From Rostratula benghalensis (Eukaryota > Chordata > Aves > Charadriiformes > Rostratulidae), in assembly GCA_013399305.1 (NCBI GenBank), contig VXAI01000015.1:3571329-3635328 (forward strand): 64,000 nt of DNA, written 5' to 3'. Both the position numbers and the translations under genes were made by a program. This document shows, in pieces, positions 36,801 through 51,305 of the stretch. A model generated the notes under the pieces. The model saw only the letters and a list, made by a program, of their open reading frames with translations. It was not told the DNA's origin and made no database searches. Numbering within the stretch: position 1 is the first letter of the stretch; every line of letters begins with the position of its first letter.

Positions 36801-39800
36801 AGAAGCTTCAAAACCTAATGATACCAATGCATAAATGTGTGTTTAAACTAGGTAATAGGCACTGACAATTCAGAGGAACTAAGCAGCAGTCTACATGTAA
36901 TTACCCAAATATTCACTTATAATTCAGCAGCTAATTTAGGATATGGTAACTCTTTTAACAGTCCCATGATTTCAGAAATGAATTCTTGTGTTTAGTTTAT
37001 GGAAACCTGAATTGACTGTTGCTCATTTAATAAATGCTTTTATCGATCTTGTGGGCTGATGATCTGCTTAACTTCATGGATGACAGCAGGAAGGGAGAGG
37101 AATATTGTGGAAGTTCTCATGTGCTATCAAACCCCTGTTGCAGTCCACTCCTCCTCAATATAGCTGCTCTTGCTGTGCTGCAGTAGGAAAGATGCTCTGG
37201 CAGACCTAGGAGATCTCACTTCAGATTGTAGCTCAGTGGCGTTTAGGAATCAGGTGGAAGTCACAGAAACATCACCTTAGTTCTGTGGGCCACACAGGAA
37301 CAAATCTGTTAAAGGCAAAATTATGTTTTCTGGTCTACAGCAAGACCATGTAACAACAGAAGTTCCCTGTTCTGTATTTGCATCTTGCATTGGACATTTG
37401 CATCTAACTGAAAGAGGAAATTAACTTATTTTTTACATCAGTGATTTCTGTGATCTTGCTTTTAATTAAACACTAGATGATTAATTTTCCCTTCTAAAAT
37501 GACACTTTGTTTCTCAGATGGAACATTACCATTTCAGTGTTTATCTCTCCTGCAAGTCACACAAAGCAAGGGATATGAAAAGATATTTTTGCTGTAGCTG
37601 TTCGGGACAGAATATGCTTGTGACTGACCAGACAATGCTGTGTTAAAGAACACCCTGCAACGATCTGCTCAAAAAGAACTTGTTAGCTTCTAAAGTGCAA
37701 GAAGGAGAAACATGGCCCACTGATACAAATACTGGAGTTGGGAAGTCTGGGGTCATCTTTCTGCTCTGCCACTTCTCTTCCTCCTTGACTTTCCATACGG
37801 GAATGGATTCTGCTGAAGCTCTGCCTCTCCTCTGCAAAGCAGGGGCAGCAGCATCACTGTGTTCCAAACCGTTGGTCTAAAGACCTGGAGTGCTCAGGGT
37901 AATAGGATAAAAGATATGGAACAAATTAGATAGAGTTTTTGCTGAACATTTAAATGGTATCAACTCCTGCATATTTACAAATGTTACTGTTTGCCATTAC
38001 GCTGCTATATCAGCATTCAAGATACAAATGCCCAGGTTGACAAACCATAAAATTTGATTTCCCTCCATATAACACTTTCTGATTTGAGATATCTGCTGTT
38101 AATATGTGCACACATACATGTATCTATCTATATATGTGAACATTCATACATTACTATTAGCCTAAATTGTGATACTGCCAAGAAGTCTGAAGCAGTTTGT
38201 TTTGCAGAGGTCTTGCATTCATCACCTGCTGTATGGTGCATTTGCAATGGGCATTCCTGCTGTTCTCTGAGGAGAACAGCAGCCAGTCCCTTGCTTTTTG
38301 AAAACAAAGGATCTGGCATGGAGAGTGTGGAGGGACTAACACGGTACCTGCTCGCTCTTCCCACCCCTCACACTTCTACAGTTACTTAGGCGTGAGCTGT
38401 CGTGGGTAGGAGCTACAGGCAGCTTCAATTCACAGTGGTATTTGTATATTTTTCTGTAAAAGATCCATTAGTGACAATATTGGAAGAAAGTTGAATTTCT
38501 GAGTGAATTAGTCTTAATTTTTAAAAAATTAATATTAGATTTAATTTGTTATTAATTTTATAAACTACTACTACAAGATAAAAATTCTGAAGTATTTCAG
38601 ATTTCCTTAGCTGGCTGTGTACGTTCCTATGAACACAGGAGGTCAGATTTTCAATTTGTATCAGCCTCCTTGAGATTTCTGGAGCTGTTCTTAATTAGCC
38701 CAGCTGAAGCTTATGACTGATGTAATAGATTTCGGGTAACATAATGGAGGTTTATTTAATTATCTCTTTTAACTTTGACTTAATGTTTAATGAAAATTTC
38801 ATTTACTTCAAAAATACGGTATTTCACCTCTTTTTAACAGGAGTTATGGTTACTTATATCTAAAAGTAAAATGTGGAGAACGTGTCTTCCCAGTCATCTG
38901 AGTAGTTTGATCCCAATTAGAAATCTTCTAAATTGTTTCTACTTTTCTGTTTCATAAGGAGATAAGAATTTTTGAAATTCCATGTCTTGGCAGCTCCCAC
39001 GGTGGCTCCTGGTCACACACAGCTCCTTTGCTGGGCTGGGGGCTCCCTTCTCCTCTAAACATTAACTCATGTCTCTGCACTGGAACTGGGGGTTCCTGTG
39101 GGGAGTAAAATCACACCTGCAATGCTAACAATCACTTCAAAATTTAAAGGAATGAACTTTAACAGCAAATATTTTATCTTCTTGACAAGTAAACACTTTA
39201 TAGTCCCTTTCAAAACGTAATAAAAATGGAGTGGCTTAAAGAAAAAGAACATATTTTGTATATCAGATGTTTGCTGGCAGGTCCTGAGCTGGTGTAAATC
39301 AACTGCGCTCTTCAAGGCAGCAGACTTTTGGTGATTTATAGCAGAAGGGATCTTTAACTTTAGTCCATCTGTGAAAGGCAAGCTTTATATGGGAGTGTTC
39401 AATTTCTAAAAACATAGAAATAATTCTAAACCAAAACGTGTCTTACTGAAACAAAAAAAGGGTATAAATACAGGTGTAGCCATTAAGGGGAAAAAGGCAC
39501 CCCTGTGCTGGTTAACGTGTCCCTGCAGTGCTTTCTGTTCAGCTCTGGCGGAGGGAACCCAGGGTAATTAAAAAACTTTTTTCCTTTGTTAAAGAAAAAC
39601 CACGTTAATTTCCAGTTTCATTAGAATGTGATGACAAAACCCAATGGTTATCTAATGGAAAAAAGAGATCAGTGGAAGGTTACTCTTCTAACACAGCTCT
39701 ACCAGTGGCTAAGGACTCTTTCAACAGAGGGAGTGAATTTCCATGCTTGGAAGCGCTCGCACTGAATTGGGTGGCTGATTTAAGAGGTGTGATGGAAGGT

Positions 39801-42800
39801 AATTGTGCTGGAAACAATGGTTACAGCTTCTATACTGGTTTGCACGAACTGACCTGATGTAAGGCACAGTTCTAGTGAATGTATAAACCTTGAGGCACTC
39901 GCAGTAGGGAATTGAATTACCCTTAACAATTCAAGCTTGCGCAACAGATTTGGAGTAGGGTGGCTGTTTGTATCTAGGAAGAGAGAGGCAGTGATCATAC
40001 AATTGCAAGAGTCTTAAGGCTTAAACTAACACATTATATTAGGCTTTTTATTGAAGTGCAAAGGTGGACAAGGTCAGACTCCTTATTTCATTACAGGAAT
40101 AATAACTTGTCTGTTATCTGTCATTTGGCCCTGTAGGACTAGAACATTTAACATGATTTTTAAGAGTAAATCATTAGTGGAAGAGACATAATTATTAAAC
40201 CAAGGATATGAAAATCAGGTTTGAAAGGTCTGGACAGGCAGAACTGCCTTGTCTCAGTATTTTTTAAACATCTTTATGTTTGATACCCAGGTCCACAAAC
40301 ATCTTTAATAGATCCCAAACTTGTATTAGGCTTTGATCTTTCATCTATTGTGACCTCTGAGCAAAAAACAACAGAGGAAAAAAAAATACCAAATTATCAT
40401 CTGTCATGAATTATTAGGAGGAATTAGATATAACTGCGTCAGTGGCTTCTTTTCATAGTGAAACAATATGAAATCTTGAAGCAACAGTGTGAGATATGAC
40501 AATTTCTGTCACATCAAATGGCCGAAACGCTGAATTCATTTTAACCCCAAGCACTTGTAGACTTTATTGAAGGGGGAATGAGGGCACGTTATTCAGGATT
40601 TACAGATGTGCATGGACTTGCCCATGATCAGTGCTTGGCACATGTGCCCCCTTTCATTCCTCATTTCCTCTGTTGTAGTTCATTGCTTGTCCCCAAGACC
40701 AGACGTCTTTCTTGTAGATCAGTCTGTCTCATTTTACTCTCTCAAGATGTAGTCTTCCAAGGTGATTAGGAAGTATCCTAATTTAAGTTTTGTTAATTTG
40801 AAAAGAAAGGGATATACCTTTGATGGGAAATGGTGTACAAGGGTCAATTATTATAATGGTGATGACTATTAAGCATTTCAGACTATCTGCTCTATTGACA
40901 ACCTATTTGCCATCATTATTTTCATATGAATATTCATAAGGTCTGTAGAGATATAAAGTATGATACTTGGCAACACTTATGCAATTAAATACACATTTAA
41001 ATTCTGCTGATAGTAGTGGAAATTAAAATCTTTAGACTGATTAAGAGAAGGTTAGGCTCTGTTAATCCCCACTATCTATACATCTATCCCTGTAGCTGTC
41101 TGTCCTCTTTAGATGTTTCAAAGGTGTTCATCCGTGCCCTTGAATTATAGAATAATTTAAACTCTTTTATCATTGTGTAAAATGGCACAACTTCTCTGAA
41201 ATGAATATGTATTAATAAGTATTATGTACATAAATATCCACAATGATGTCTTAATCTCTCAAATGTAGAAGTGCCATTTTTTGTGCAGTCACAGAATTTA
41301 CCAGCTTTTCAGTGTGAAGCAAAGTAGCCCATCTGAACAAAGTAAAAAGCGTAAGGAGAGATTAGGCCTGTGTTGTTTGATGGCTAGAAATTTCATTTGA
41401 ATAAGATCAATAGTTACTCCTCAGTTTCTGAATGAGCCAAAAGTTAGATTTCTCTGGAGTTCCCTCCCAGCTATTTGGAGCATTCTTCCTTTTCACCCTT
41501 TGCTCAGGGTTGTCAAAGAATGGTTGTTCCTGGTCTTTTTACTACACCATGAAATACGTAATCAAAAACTAACTTGGGGTTTGTGATTGTCTGTTGTTAC
41601 CACACACAAATAACCAAAACAGGTTTCTTGCTCTCTTTCTGAATCTTTCTCACTTTGCATCTCTTTCAGAGAAATGGGAGATCTACAGCAGAATTTTTGC
41701 CCAAATGAAATACTGCATTTGTTGAATTTTTGTTTGTGTTTTACAGCCATTGTCAGGAAAGAGAAAAGAAGGGCAGTGGTAAAAGATGGCTTAGAACGTT
41801 CCTTTCTATTGTATTTGAACAGACAATGCTATTGCATTCATCTGAAGTATCCTTCAGAGTGCCTGTTCACCCTTTGCATAGCCCTGAGAGTCCATTTATT
41901 TCACACATCAATTACACACTTGACATTTTAACACTGTGTCTCTGATTCTAATGGGTTTTAGGAACTGCATTATGATTAGAGAGAAATGCTTCATTCAGGA
42001 AAGGAGACACCAATCACATTAAGAACAGAAACATAAATTGCAAAATGATAGAATTAATGTAACTGGAACTCAAGAAAAAAGATAAAATGTCTGTAGAATT
42101 TCCATCTCTTAAGTTGTTTCTGCTGTGCAAGTACATGGCTGCTGTGATACTTCTTGGATTTACACCATTAAGAATAGGATTTCCTCTGATTATGGCATGC
42201 CGCGGCCTTTAGCATTGTTTCAAGGACAATTCAAACTGTCATTTGATGTTTTCAACTTTCTTCTTATTAAGATCTGTTATTAAGTTTGAATGTCAACTAC
42301 ATGTGGCTAATGGTTAAAATTATCTTTTTAGGTCTTGCCTCTAAGAGAGTTGTGCTGTTTGTGTATTTCTTTTAATAAACTATTTTCTCGCTAATAGCAA
42401 TAGTCCAAAGCAAAGGTACTTTTATTTGTGCTATTTAAATCACCTCAGTCACAAATGACCTACAAGTAATTTTGCAATAAATCTGCTGTTATTTATTAGC
42501 AGCTGCATTTCAAAAACTTAGGTATTGCTGGAGCTCGTTAACTGGAGTTTCACCTTCTGCTGTGTTTATTAATTTAGTGTTCAAGCATCACACCAGGTTC
42601 CTGACTTTGCAGAAACTGAGAAGAGAATGTTTATCAAAGGTACACTGTTTCAGTTGATTGCAGTCCGAGAATAAGGAATAGACAAATGTATGCAGAAAAG
42701 CTTCATAGAAATAGAACTTAGATTTTATCCTATTGTTGCTTCTTCAGGTGGTGCTTTAGCTACTTTAGGAAGCTCTTGAGCAGAGAGATTTTTCAGCCCG

Positions 42801-45800
42801 TATGAGCATCTATATCAGGAATACTTAACTCTTGTTAAATAAGACAGTTCTCCCAAAGAAATGAGTGGTGAAAAGAAATCTATCTGGTTTGCAGGCCAAG
42901 TGTAGCCAAGTATTTTCTTTGTCATTAATAATAAAGGCAGAGTATGTGCAAATTTAATTTTAAATGAAGTCCATTTACACATGCAAGCGAGCAAAAATTC
43001 CTCCCTTTGGGAAGTCTGTCTCTAAACTCTGTGGCATGAGCTTGTAAGTCTGATACAGATGTATCAGTCTCAGTTACTTTGGGCAGAAGGGCTTGAGTTT
43101 ACACAGAATAATTTCATTTAACCTGTGTGCATGTGTCATCCCTTGTTAAAGATATTTTGAATATTCCTCTCAAAGAGTCCATAGAAAATGAGTACCCATT
43201 ATCATTTCAATCCAGCGAAATTATGACTAGATTTTTAAGACTGTCCTATGCCAGACTGGAATTCATAACTTTGTTTTTGATTGAGTGTAGCTAATCATAC
43301 CAGTGTGGCACTTGGCCTGCACAAGGGATTCATACCTTGACCAGGTGGTTTACTGACAGATCACCGAGAACCTCACTGCAATTGGGCAGAGGAAGGACTG
43401 CAGGACTTGGACCTGAGAGTCTAATTCTTACCTCCTCGTATGGGTGGGAAGATGGTAGAGCAAAGCTCACCTGAAACATGATCCTTACGAAGCTGCCTAG
43501 CAAGCTGCAGTCCATCACTCACAATCAGGTAGTGCTCCCAGCTCCAACTGGTGATCCCCGGGCTTTTGAAGGCAAAGTGTGTAGGATCTGTTTTCTGAGA
43601 GTTTATATTATTCTGGTTGGCTGAGACCTAGCAGGGACTGGGACGGCCAGTTACCAGGTTTCAGATGAAAACATGTTTGATGATTGTTCCAGATGTGTGG
43701 GCATCTCATTGCCCACCGTGCAATAGCACAAACCTAAGATTGTTGTTAATTGTCTCTTTCATTTATGACTTCTTTTTGTATCTGCACTGATGGTTATTTC
43801 TGCTGCTTGATAAAAAATCAGGACATTTTGAAAAGCATCTTTCATTTGTCAGGGTAGGTGTAAAGCAGCTCAGCCACATCAGAATGAACAGAGAGTATGT
43901 GATATTCAGGGCTGTTTCCACCTGCAAGCAGTTGCATGCAAGTGAAGTTGTATGAGGTATTGTAAAAATCTAATTTTAGGCAGTCAGATTTCAAAGAGTA
44001 GTTTACGGCTGTTTTCTTACACAGAGACGGGCTCCTGCTGAGTTAAGCTCTTGCTCTGACTCCTTGTCTATAGACAAAATCAAGAGTCCAGGGAGTTAAG
44101 CTTTCTAAAATTCAATTTGCGCTTTAAAGTAGATGGCAAGAACAGTTCTTGTTTTAGAAAACAGAAATCAGGTCGGGCTTGCTAAGTAATATTTTTTCTA
44201 AACGCTGCAATAACTCAAAAGTTAACTTCTTCTTCAAAGCCTGGTTCTTCAGTGAGCTGTATGCACCACAGGACCATACCAGGGAGAAGAAATGCATCTT
44301 ACGTTCCAACACACTAAATCTATGCTTGCATCCACACAAAAGGCTTTGTGTAAACTTCCTTTAGGTACAATATCACATATGGTTGGGCCTCTAAAGGTAA
44401 TTTTTAATCTAAATGTGGAATACTGATTGCTTTGGTTAACGTCAAATTTACAACCAAGTGTTAGATAGCTGTGCTGGTCCCCACCTGGTATGAATGGATA
44501 TTGAAGGTTTTTCCCTCTACGAAAATTGGAAGGCATTGATTGTATAACTGCTTTGGTATTGATATCTCCCACGTACTTCCGTAAGTGTTGTCAAATGGGA
44601 TGTTTGGTTTTGGGGGGTAGATAAAGAAATGTCTGGTTTGGGGACGGAGCTTTTTTGTCTCTTGCTGTTGGTTTTTTGAGTCAGGTTTTGATGCTCTTAA
44701 CTATACAATATCACTTTATATTACAGATAAGCACTCTCTTCAGCTTCGGGATGGAATGAGTAATAACTTACTGGGCTCTTATGTGTGAGCAAATAGCTTC
44801 TGTATTTATGTTTTATCAGTTTGTTAGGATCTTATTTGCCCTTCACAAATCTTGAGACTTAATTTCAACTGGTCCTAACATAGTTTTGATTAGTTCCTTA
44901 ACTACTCAGGGGTGCATTTCTTCAGGTTCTCAGTCTGTCTGAATGTGCACACTGTTCCTTACTCTGGTCTGCAAGCCTGTCTTCTAGCTGAAATCTGCAC
45001 ATGAAATACCTGGGTCTTTTGGAGAAGACTGTGATAATGAACACCTTGAATCCTTCAGCCTTTTCTGTCATCTCATATTTGCGCTCTTTTCCTATTAAAT
45101 AATATCTACCTTTGCCACCTTCTCAAGGTGCTGCAAGAACCTTTTTCCTGTTATCTGTGATATCCCTTGCTAGTAATAACTCCCGTTTAGCCTTTGTTTT
45201 TCTGATTGTATACCTGTCTAGTTGTATATACCCTTCTGTCTCTCCTTTGTGATGGGTTCTTTTTTGATTTTTAAGTTCTTTCAAGAGTCATGCCAAGTCT
45301 TCTTTCCTGTATGGTAGACTCTTTTGCCTTTGTGTTTCTAATATAGTCTGTTTTAATATCTGCCAATTCTCATTTCTTCCTAAAAGATCCAACCTATCAA
45401 CTCCCTGAGTCTGTTAGTTTCAATGTTCTTATTGCACTGCTCTTTGCAATAATGAACTCAGATGATTTCTTGATTCCCCCTCCGAAATTTCTTTCTGCTT
45501 TCAATTTTTATGTAGCTTCTCCCTGCGAGTCATGATCAAATTCATGGCACCAGTTCCCTGAGTAACTTCCTCTGCCATCTGTAACTGTCCCTGAAACAGG
45601 AAATGCCTTTTGGGCAGCCTGTATTTTCCAGATTTTTTGCAGGATACAGTTTGGTAATAAAATTTGGGTTTACCTTTTTGTCCTTTGAGTTCCTTTATTA
45701 ACTGTAATTGAGCTTGATTTTCCTTTTTCTGCACTTACTGGTTACTTGCTCTATACAAGACCCTCTCAATGTTCTTTAACTCTTGGGAGGAAGAGGCAAA

Positions 45801-45889
45801 TGCTTAGAGCTAGATTTACAAAGAATGAGTCATCTTTCACGCGGTGTTCTTACAGTTAAGGAGAGAAAACAGCCTTGAAGCAAAAGGGA
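36801..45889. other. Unique AT-rich non-coding DNA
   Basis: No exon, transposon or RNA gene recognised in 9 kb, except the hairpin at 38244-38294. Some stretches (for example 38690-38780, with TGTAATAGATTTCGGGTAAC and TTTAATTATC) have the look of conserved non-coding DNA, but conservation cannot be judged from a single sequence. Confidence 0.65.
38244..38294. repeat. Strong hairpin: 11-bp perfect stem, 4-nt loop, with outer stem
   Basis: CTGCTGTTCTC (38257-38267) and GAGAACAGCAG (38272-38282) are perfect complements separated by TGAG. A 5x5 internal loop further out, GCAATGGG (38244-38251) can pair with CCCTTGC (38288-38294) with one bulged T. The whole could fold as RNA in either strand. 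It is shorter than a usual animal microRNA precursor. No known RNA was recognised. Confidence 0.8.
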
Positions 45890-46015
45890 GTCAATATTAT
45901 TGCCATCCCTATTTCATAAAGGGGAATTGAAACACAGTGATCATCTGAAAGTCATTCTTGATGTCTGTGGAGGATTTGGGAATTGATTTAAGTCTCCTTA
46001 ATTCTAGTCCAGTAT
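45890..46015 (+). mobile_element. MIR/CORE-SINE relic
   Basis: Seen: TATTATTGCCATCCCTATTT, CATAAAGGGGAATTGAAACACAG, then after a diverged middle GAGGATTTGGGAATTGATTT with AAGTCTCC and AATTCTAGTCCAGTA. These are the MIR blocks (tattatccccattttacagatggggaaactgaggcacag ... gggatttgaacccaggtctc ... ctccagagcc) in correct order and spacing. It is among the longer MIR matches in the window, and is diverged as expected for an ancient SINE. Confidence 0.65.
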
Positions 46016-46293
46016 CTGAGTAACGTGTACTTTTTTCTTATATTCCTGTAGTGCTGGTTCATTTTTGAACAGTTATTCCAGTTCTCTGTCATCCAATTTT
46101 GATATAGTTTAATTAATTGGTTCACATTTAGGGATTTTTAATCCTTGCTGAAGAATAAATGGCTTTCTTTAGGGTTTCTTTGGAAAGACAGATTATGGAT
46201 AGAAAGGTAAAAAAGTGGGGCTGAGGTTTAAGTGAATCAGAAATGGTATTTCTGCTTCAAATATTTATATGACTGATTTTCCTGTCCACAAAC

Positions 46294-46313
46294 ATTATAT
46301 ATATATATATATG
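46294..46313 (+). repeat. (TA)n microsatellite, about 10 units
   Basis: Clean TA dinucleotide run followed by GTATGTG. Confidence 0.95.
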
Positions 46314-46694
46314 TATGTGACTACGAGTATATGTACCGATTTTATATAATTGATTATTGGTTTTCTATCCATCAGTTCAGATAATAGTGATAGATGTTGT
46401 TTATCCAGTTACTGAGTAGTCTTAGATGTGAAATAATGTATTCTGAGCCTCGCTTCTCACAGTTACCAAGTGGAAAGAGCAAGAATAGACGGCAGGGCCA
46501 CAGCTGTCAGGGTCAGGGCTTCGTCCCAGTAGGAAGGACAGAAGGAGAAAAATATTCACAGACCTCTGTTACTCACACTGTTAAATTCTACACAGCCCTT
46601 GGTCAGCTGCATTCTTTGCTCCTACACTTATCCCTAGGAAGGAGCTACCGTACATTCATACCCAGCAACTTGGTTTTCTTTACTTTTTTAATAG

Positions 46695-46712
46695 TTTTTT
46701 TTTTTTTCTTTT
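46695..46712 (+). repeat. Poly-T tract
   Basis: Thirteen T residues followed by CTTTT; no adjoining retroposon recognised. Confidence 0.9.
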
Positions 46713-48921
46713 AAAGATTTTACACGTAACCCTATGCTTCACAAGTTTCTTAACCTCAGAGATGCCATGCAGCAAAAGGAGCCCTGCTGATTCCTGTGCT
46801 CTGAGTACTTTGTGTACAGGGGAGCCTGATTTACTTTTGAATGTTGGTGGGTGTGATAAAACTACTGAACCTTCTTTCTAAACCCCATGAAATTGGTTCC
46901 TGTAGTGACTCAGCCGGTCTTTCTGTTCATCAGTATTAATGTCTCTAATAAACACACGAAGAACTGCCCAAAAGATCAAAACCAACACTTTGTTCCCAGG
47001 CAGCACTGAATTTTGCTCATTCAACTACCAAAATGTAAATAATTTAAAAAGTAATTTCTGTCACCATTATTCAGAACTAAACAGCAGCACAGATGGGAAA
47101 GGCAGTGGCCAGGAAAGAAAGGAGAAAGAGTTGTTTATAGAAACTGGAGACTGATAGCAGTGGCCAGAGGAAACCAATCAGAGAGATCTGTCAGAGCTCC
47201 TGGTGCTTAAAATGCACTGGGTTTGTTTTTCCATGGTAGGATTTCTTCTGAATATTGGCTGACAAATGTGCCATTGGCTTGTGTAACTGCTATTCATATG
47301 TGTCATGCAGCTTGGGAACTGCAGCTACAGGCTAAGACCTTTTTTGTCTGGCAAACATACCAACTCAAAGCAGAAGGATATTCACTTTCACAAAGAGGTT
47401 AAAATAAGTAAGTAATAGATGCAGATAAGCATCTGTAAACTGATACCCAGTTCTGGATAGCAAGGTATCTACCAGTCAGCTAGCCAGTTAGCTGAAGCCA
47501 GCTGTATACAACAACACACTGTATTTAAGAAGTTAAATATGATATTCTAAATTTGGAACCATTCATAGCTGTGTTGGAGCAGATAAGGGAACAGGTAACA
47601 AAAGTAAGAAACCTTTTTTTTTACTTCAGGAATAATCACTTGCCTGCCCATAGGAAGGTTTCCTCCACAGAGGTTCAGATGTACCTGGTGAGTATGAGAA
47701 TCCGTACTCAAGCGTTTTTTATTGCTCTTCTTCCCTGTAGGGATACGAAATTCAGCTGAAGTCTATAAGGAGAAAAAGATATGTAGTTTTATGTCAGTTT
47801 CATGCTGTGGTAGTTTATACCAGGAAAACAGAAACTTTGCAGGCATGGTATTTATTCAGTTCTTTTACATAATCCCCACGGTTGGGTTTGGTAAAATATG
47901 TAAGTTGAGCCATTAAATTAATGAATAGTGTCACTGTTGTTTTAGGAATTTAATATAAGATGAAGAGGGGGTAATGACTGCGGAATGATTCATTTCTGAT
48001 GCACACACACAAATTAGCATTCCTTGTGCGTGCTTTTGTGTGTGTAATTTTGCACTTCATCAGAGAATTATAAACTGTAATTGGTTCACAACTGAAAATA
48101 CAAAGGTTTAATGGCCTCCTCACTGCATGAAAGAATTCTGCTAAGAAATATGCTTCTGCTTCTATATGTCCTTTAAAAGACAGATGGTCAAGGGCTCAGA
48201 GTTCTCAATGACATTTGGATGATGGATATAGCAAGAGTGCAGCAATGTCCAGAAAGCCTGCCCAGGCTTCTGCAATTTAGGAGTTGCAGTACTTAAAGAA
48301 ATGAAGCTTTGAATGAAACAGGGGGGTTGAAGGTCAGGGTATTTTCTAATATGGTAGAATGAGATGCCAAACCCCTGCACCTGATGTCAGCTCTGGTTAG
48401 AGTTTGCCAAATGGTGGGAACCACCAGCTGTGGTGCTTGTCTCAATCCCAGCCCCGTGGGGCTGCGTGCCGAGTGCTTCTCTGTTCCACACATTCACCGT
48501 CTGGACTCCTTTCCTGCAAATAACTGACAACCCTTTGTGAAATACTTCTAGATAAACCCCTCACTCAGTCTGTGGGAGGGCAGAATGCCAACTCCTGTCC
48601 CTTTGGTGATTATATGGAAAGAGACCAAAAGCCAGAACTGCTTCAGACCATCATACAAGATGGGCTTCCTAGTCTGCCTTTGGGTCTCAGCTGCAGGGAC
48701 ACATTCCTGTTTGCTCTCCTCTGTCCTAATCCTTGTGCCCTACCCATCACAGGGTCAGGTCACCTGGAGTAAGGGGAAATGATGGAAAAAATGGCCTGTA
48801 GAGCTGCACTGCAGACCTGTTGGGCTAGAGGACATAAAACCTCAACCTGTTTTGGCACAGACTGCGTGCCTGTTTTCAGATCAGAAATGAAAAAAGGTTA
48901 GAATGGCACACAGAAGTATTT

Positions 48922-48946
48922 TTGTGTATATAAATATATATATGTA
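48922..48946 (+). repeat. Degraded (TA)n patch
   Basis: TTGTGTATATAAATATATATATG; short low-complexity stretch. Confidence 0.85.
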
Positions 48947-51273
48947 AAGATGTTCTGAACGTATGAGGTTCTCTTGTCTTTGTTTTTTTTTAGTTTTGAT
49001 TTTGCTCTCTGATTGCCTTTGGAGTATCTGCAGGGTTTTCTTGCATTTGCAGGAAATTTACATTTTAAATTGCATGTGATGCACTCTCTTTCCACTACTC
49101 TAAATGTCATATTTCTAAATGTCATTCTGATTGTTAGCATTTTTTTTTATACAAGTCAAGGTACTTGTATACACTCCTTTCTAGCCACACAGTGTATGGT
49201 TTCCCCCAAAATTTATTTACTTTTCAATATGCTTTAGTATACCTTTCTACAGGCAAATACTTAATTTTTAGTTTTTCCCTTTGCTTGAGGAGTAGCTTAT
49301 TTTGTTGAATTATTTCTCCTTTTTAATCTTTATACTTCAAGGGAAATGGGAAGACACATGTTATCTGAATTTTTCACATTATGAAGTTTATTTTAATTGA
49401 CACATCTCTTCACTGAAAAAGAGCTGATTCTTTTCCAGCTCTTGCTCTTCTCCAAGGTGACCTGGAGGGGATGGAGGCCACTGCCCGTCACCAGTAGAAG
49501 CCAGGGGCTTTTGCAGGGACCCCTATGCAGCACCAGCCTCCAGCCCAACTCTTTCATCTTCTCTGGCTTCTCTAATTTGAGTTTCTGTGTAATGTTTATT
49601 CCTGGCCACTGTTGCTCACAGGCACTTTGATCCTTGTAAAACCTCTGGAGAGAAAATAATACATAGAACACCACCACAGCCACTATCTCTCTTTCTTAAT
49701 GACATTGAACAGCTCTTCTAAAATTAAACAAGGGTCTTGTACAGTTTAGTTAGTTCTAGGCAAGGCTCCCAAAGATAAGAGTTCATCAGACACTTGTCTT
49801 GTATCCACCTATTTTGTTGATGTTGCCTTCTTGGCATTCCGTCCATCTGCTTAGAATTTCATTTGCATGAAACATAACATCATGACATAGAATTTTATGA
49901 TAAAGAGTTCTCAAGGGAATTTCAGTATTTTCTCTCCCCTTACCTAAGTAAGCACTAATACATATTCCCAGGTGTAGACATTATAGAGGTTGGTATCTAC
50001 CCTGTTGGGTGTGAGTCTCTGTGACTCTTAATTGGGTTCTGTTGAAATACTTGTGATTGCACCTTTGGGACAAATTCCTATTTTGGAAACTTTAAAGCAT
50101 AGATTGAATCAAATGGAATTTTTGTTTAGTGTTTCAAAATGGTACTGTGAATGATGGTAGAGAAACATTCTTTTTACACACAGTGGATTACAGAAATATA
50201 CAGAAAAAGGAAGAACAAGGAAGACATAAAGACATGTCAAGTCTTTATCCTGAAGAATATAGATTTATGAACAAAGGTCTTACAGTAACTGCTGTTCTTC
50301 CACTGGATTTAATTATTCTCTCCAGAGTTGTTAAGAGAGCCCTCAATATTTTATAGCCATGAACAGCAGTTGATTCTATGCAGAGGTTTGCATTTGCAGT
50401 CGGACTACCTTAAATATTTATTTCATATTTTTTTGTTGGATTTCCACAAAAATCAGTTCTTCAGAATGCCTATTATTCTTATCACCTTACAGCTCCATGA
50501 TATTTGCTAAATATGGTCATTCAGTTGAAGACAATATCCGCTTCCAGTACAAATACAGGAGAGAGAAGTGGCTTATGGAAGGGTTCTCTTGTCCTGGATT
50601 TCATTTTAAGTGAGTTCTAGAGCTGTAAAGATATTTAGATAAACAATTTAGATTTATATCTATATATTTAGCTTTTGACTCTTATACACAGCTATTGAAT
50701 TTCTTCGTGTCTTTTCGGTAAGGCAGTGTTCAGAGAGAGTGAGTTTCAGAGTTTGGCAATTGAGGTCAAAAGAAATTCACTTTAGTTATGTGGATAAGAC
50801 AAAAGAAAGTTGTGATCTCTTGACAAAAAATGAGGTTAAGGAGTACTGGTTGTTTACACGGTGTGCAATTGTACAATGTATTAGTAGACATTGCAATTTT
50901 GTCTGATTAACAGTTCCTACTTGATTTTCCACTCCCTTTGGGGATACCTGTGTTCTATCTGTTACCACCATTCTCTGCCAGATGAGAAAAGCAGAGCGCA
51001 CACAATGGGACCCGGGCCCATTCAGCTGCTCTGATTTGGCAGCGCTGGAAGCAGACGCCAGGCTGCCTGCCAGGACAGAGAGCAGGGGCAGTCACACAGC
51101 TCACCTGAGCTGCTCAATAGCAGATTGCAGTGCAGCAGCTCCCTGGTAACAAAGCACCTGATATTTCTTTCCCAGAAACAATGATTTGATGCATTTTCAG
51201 TCATTTGAGAGAGAGAATTTTGTGCTTCTCATGAGCACCCAAGTATCTTACGACAGCTAAAATGTTCTATCTC

Positions 51274-51305
<32 letters not shown>
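51274..51305 (+). repeat. Compound (TA)n(TG)n microsatellite
   Basis: About five TA units run directly into about ten TG units. Compound TA/TG arrays are usually length-variable. Confidence 0.97.

Noticed and set aside
40590..40630. Possible fourth MIR core (TTTACAGATG ... ACTTGCCCATGATCA)
   Set aside because: The GAAACTGAGGC block between these parts is missing, so the match is too partial.
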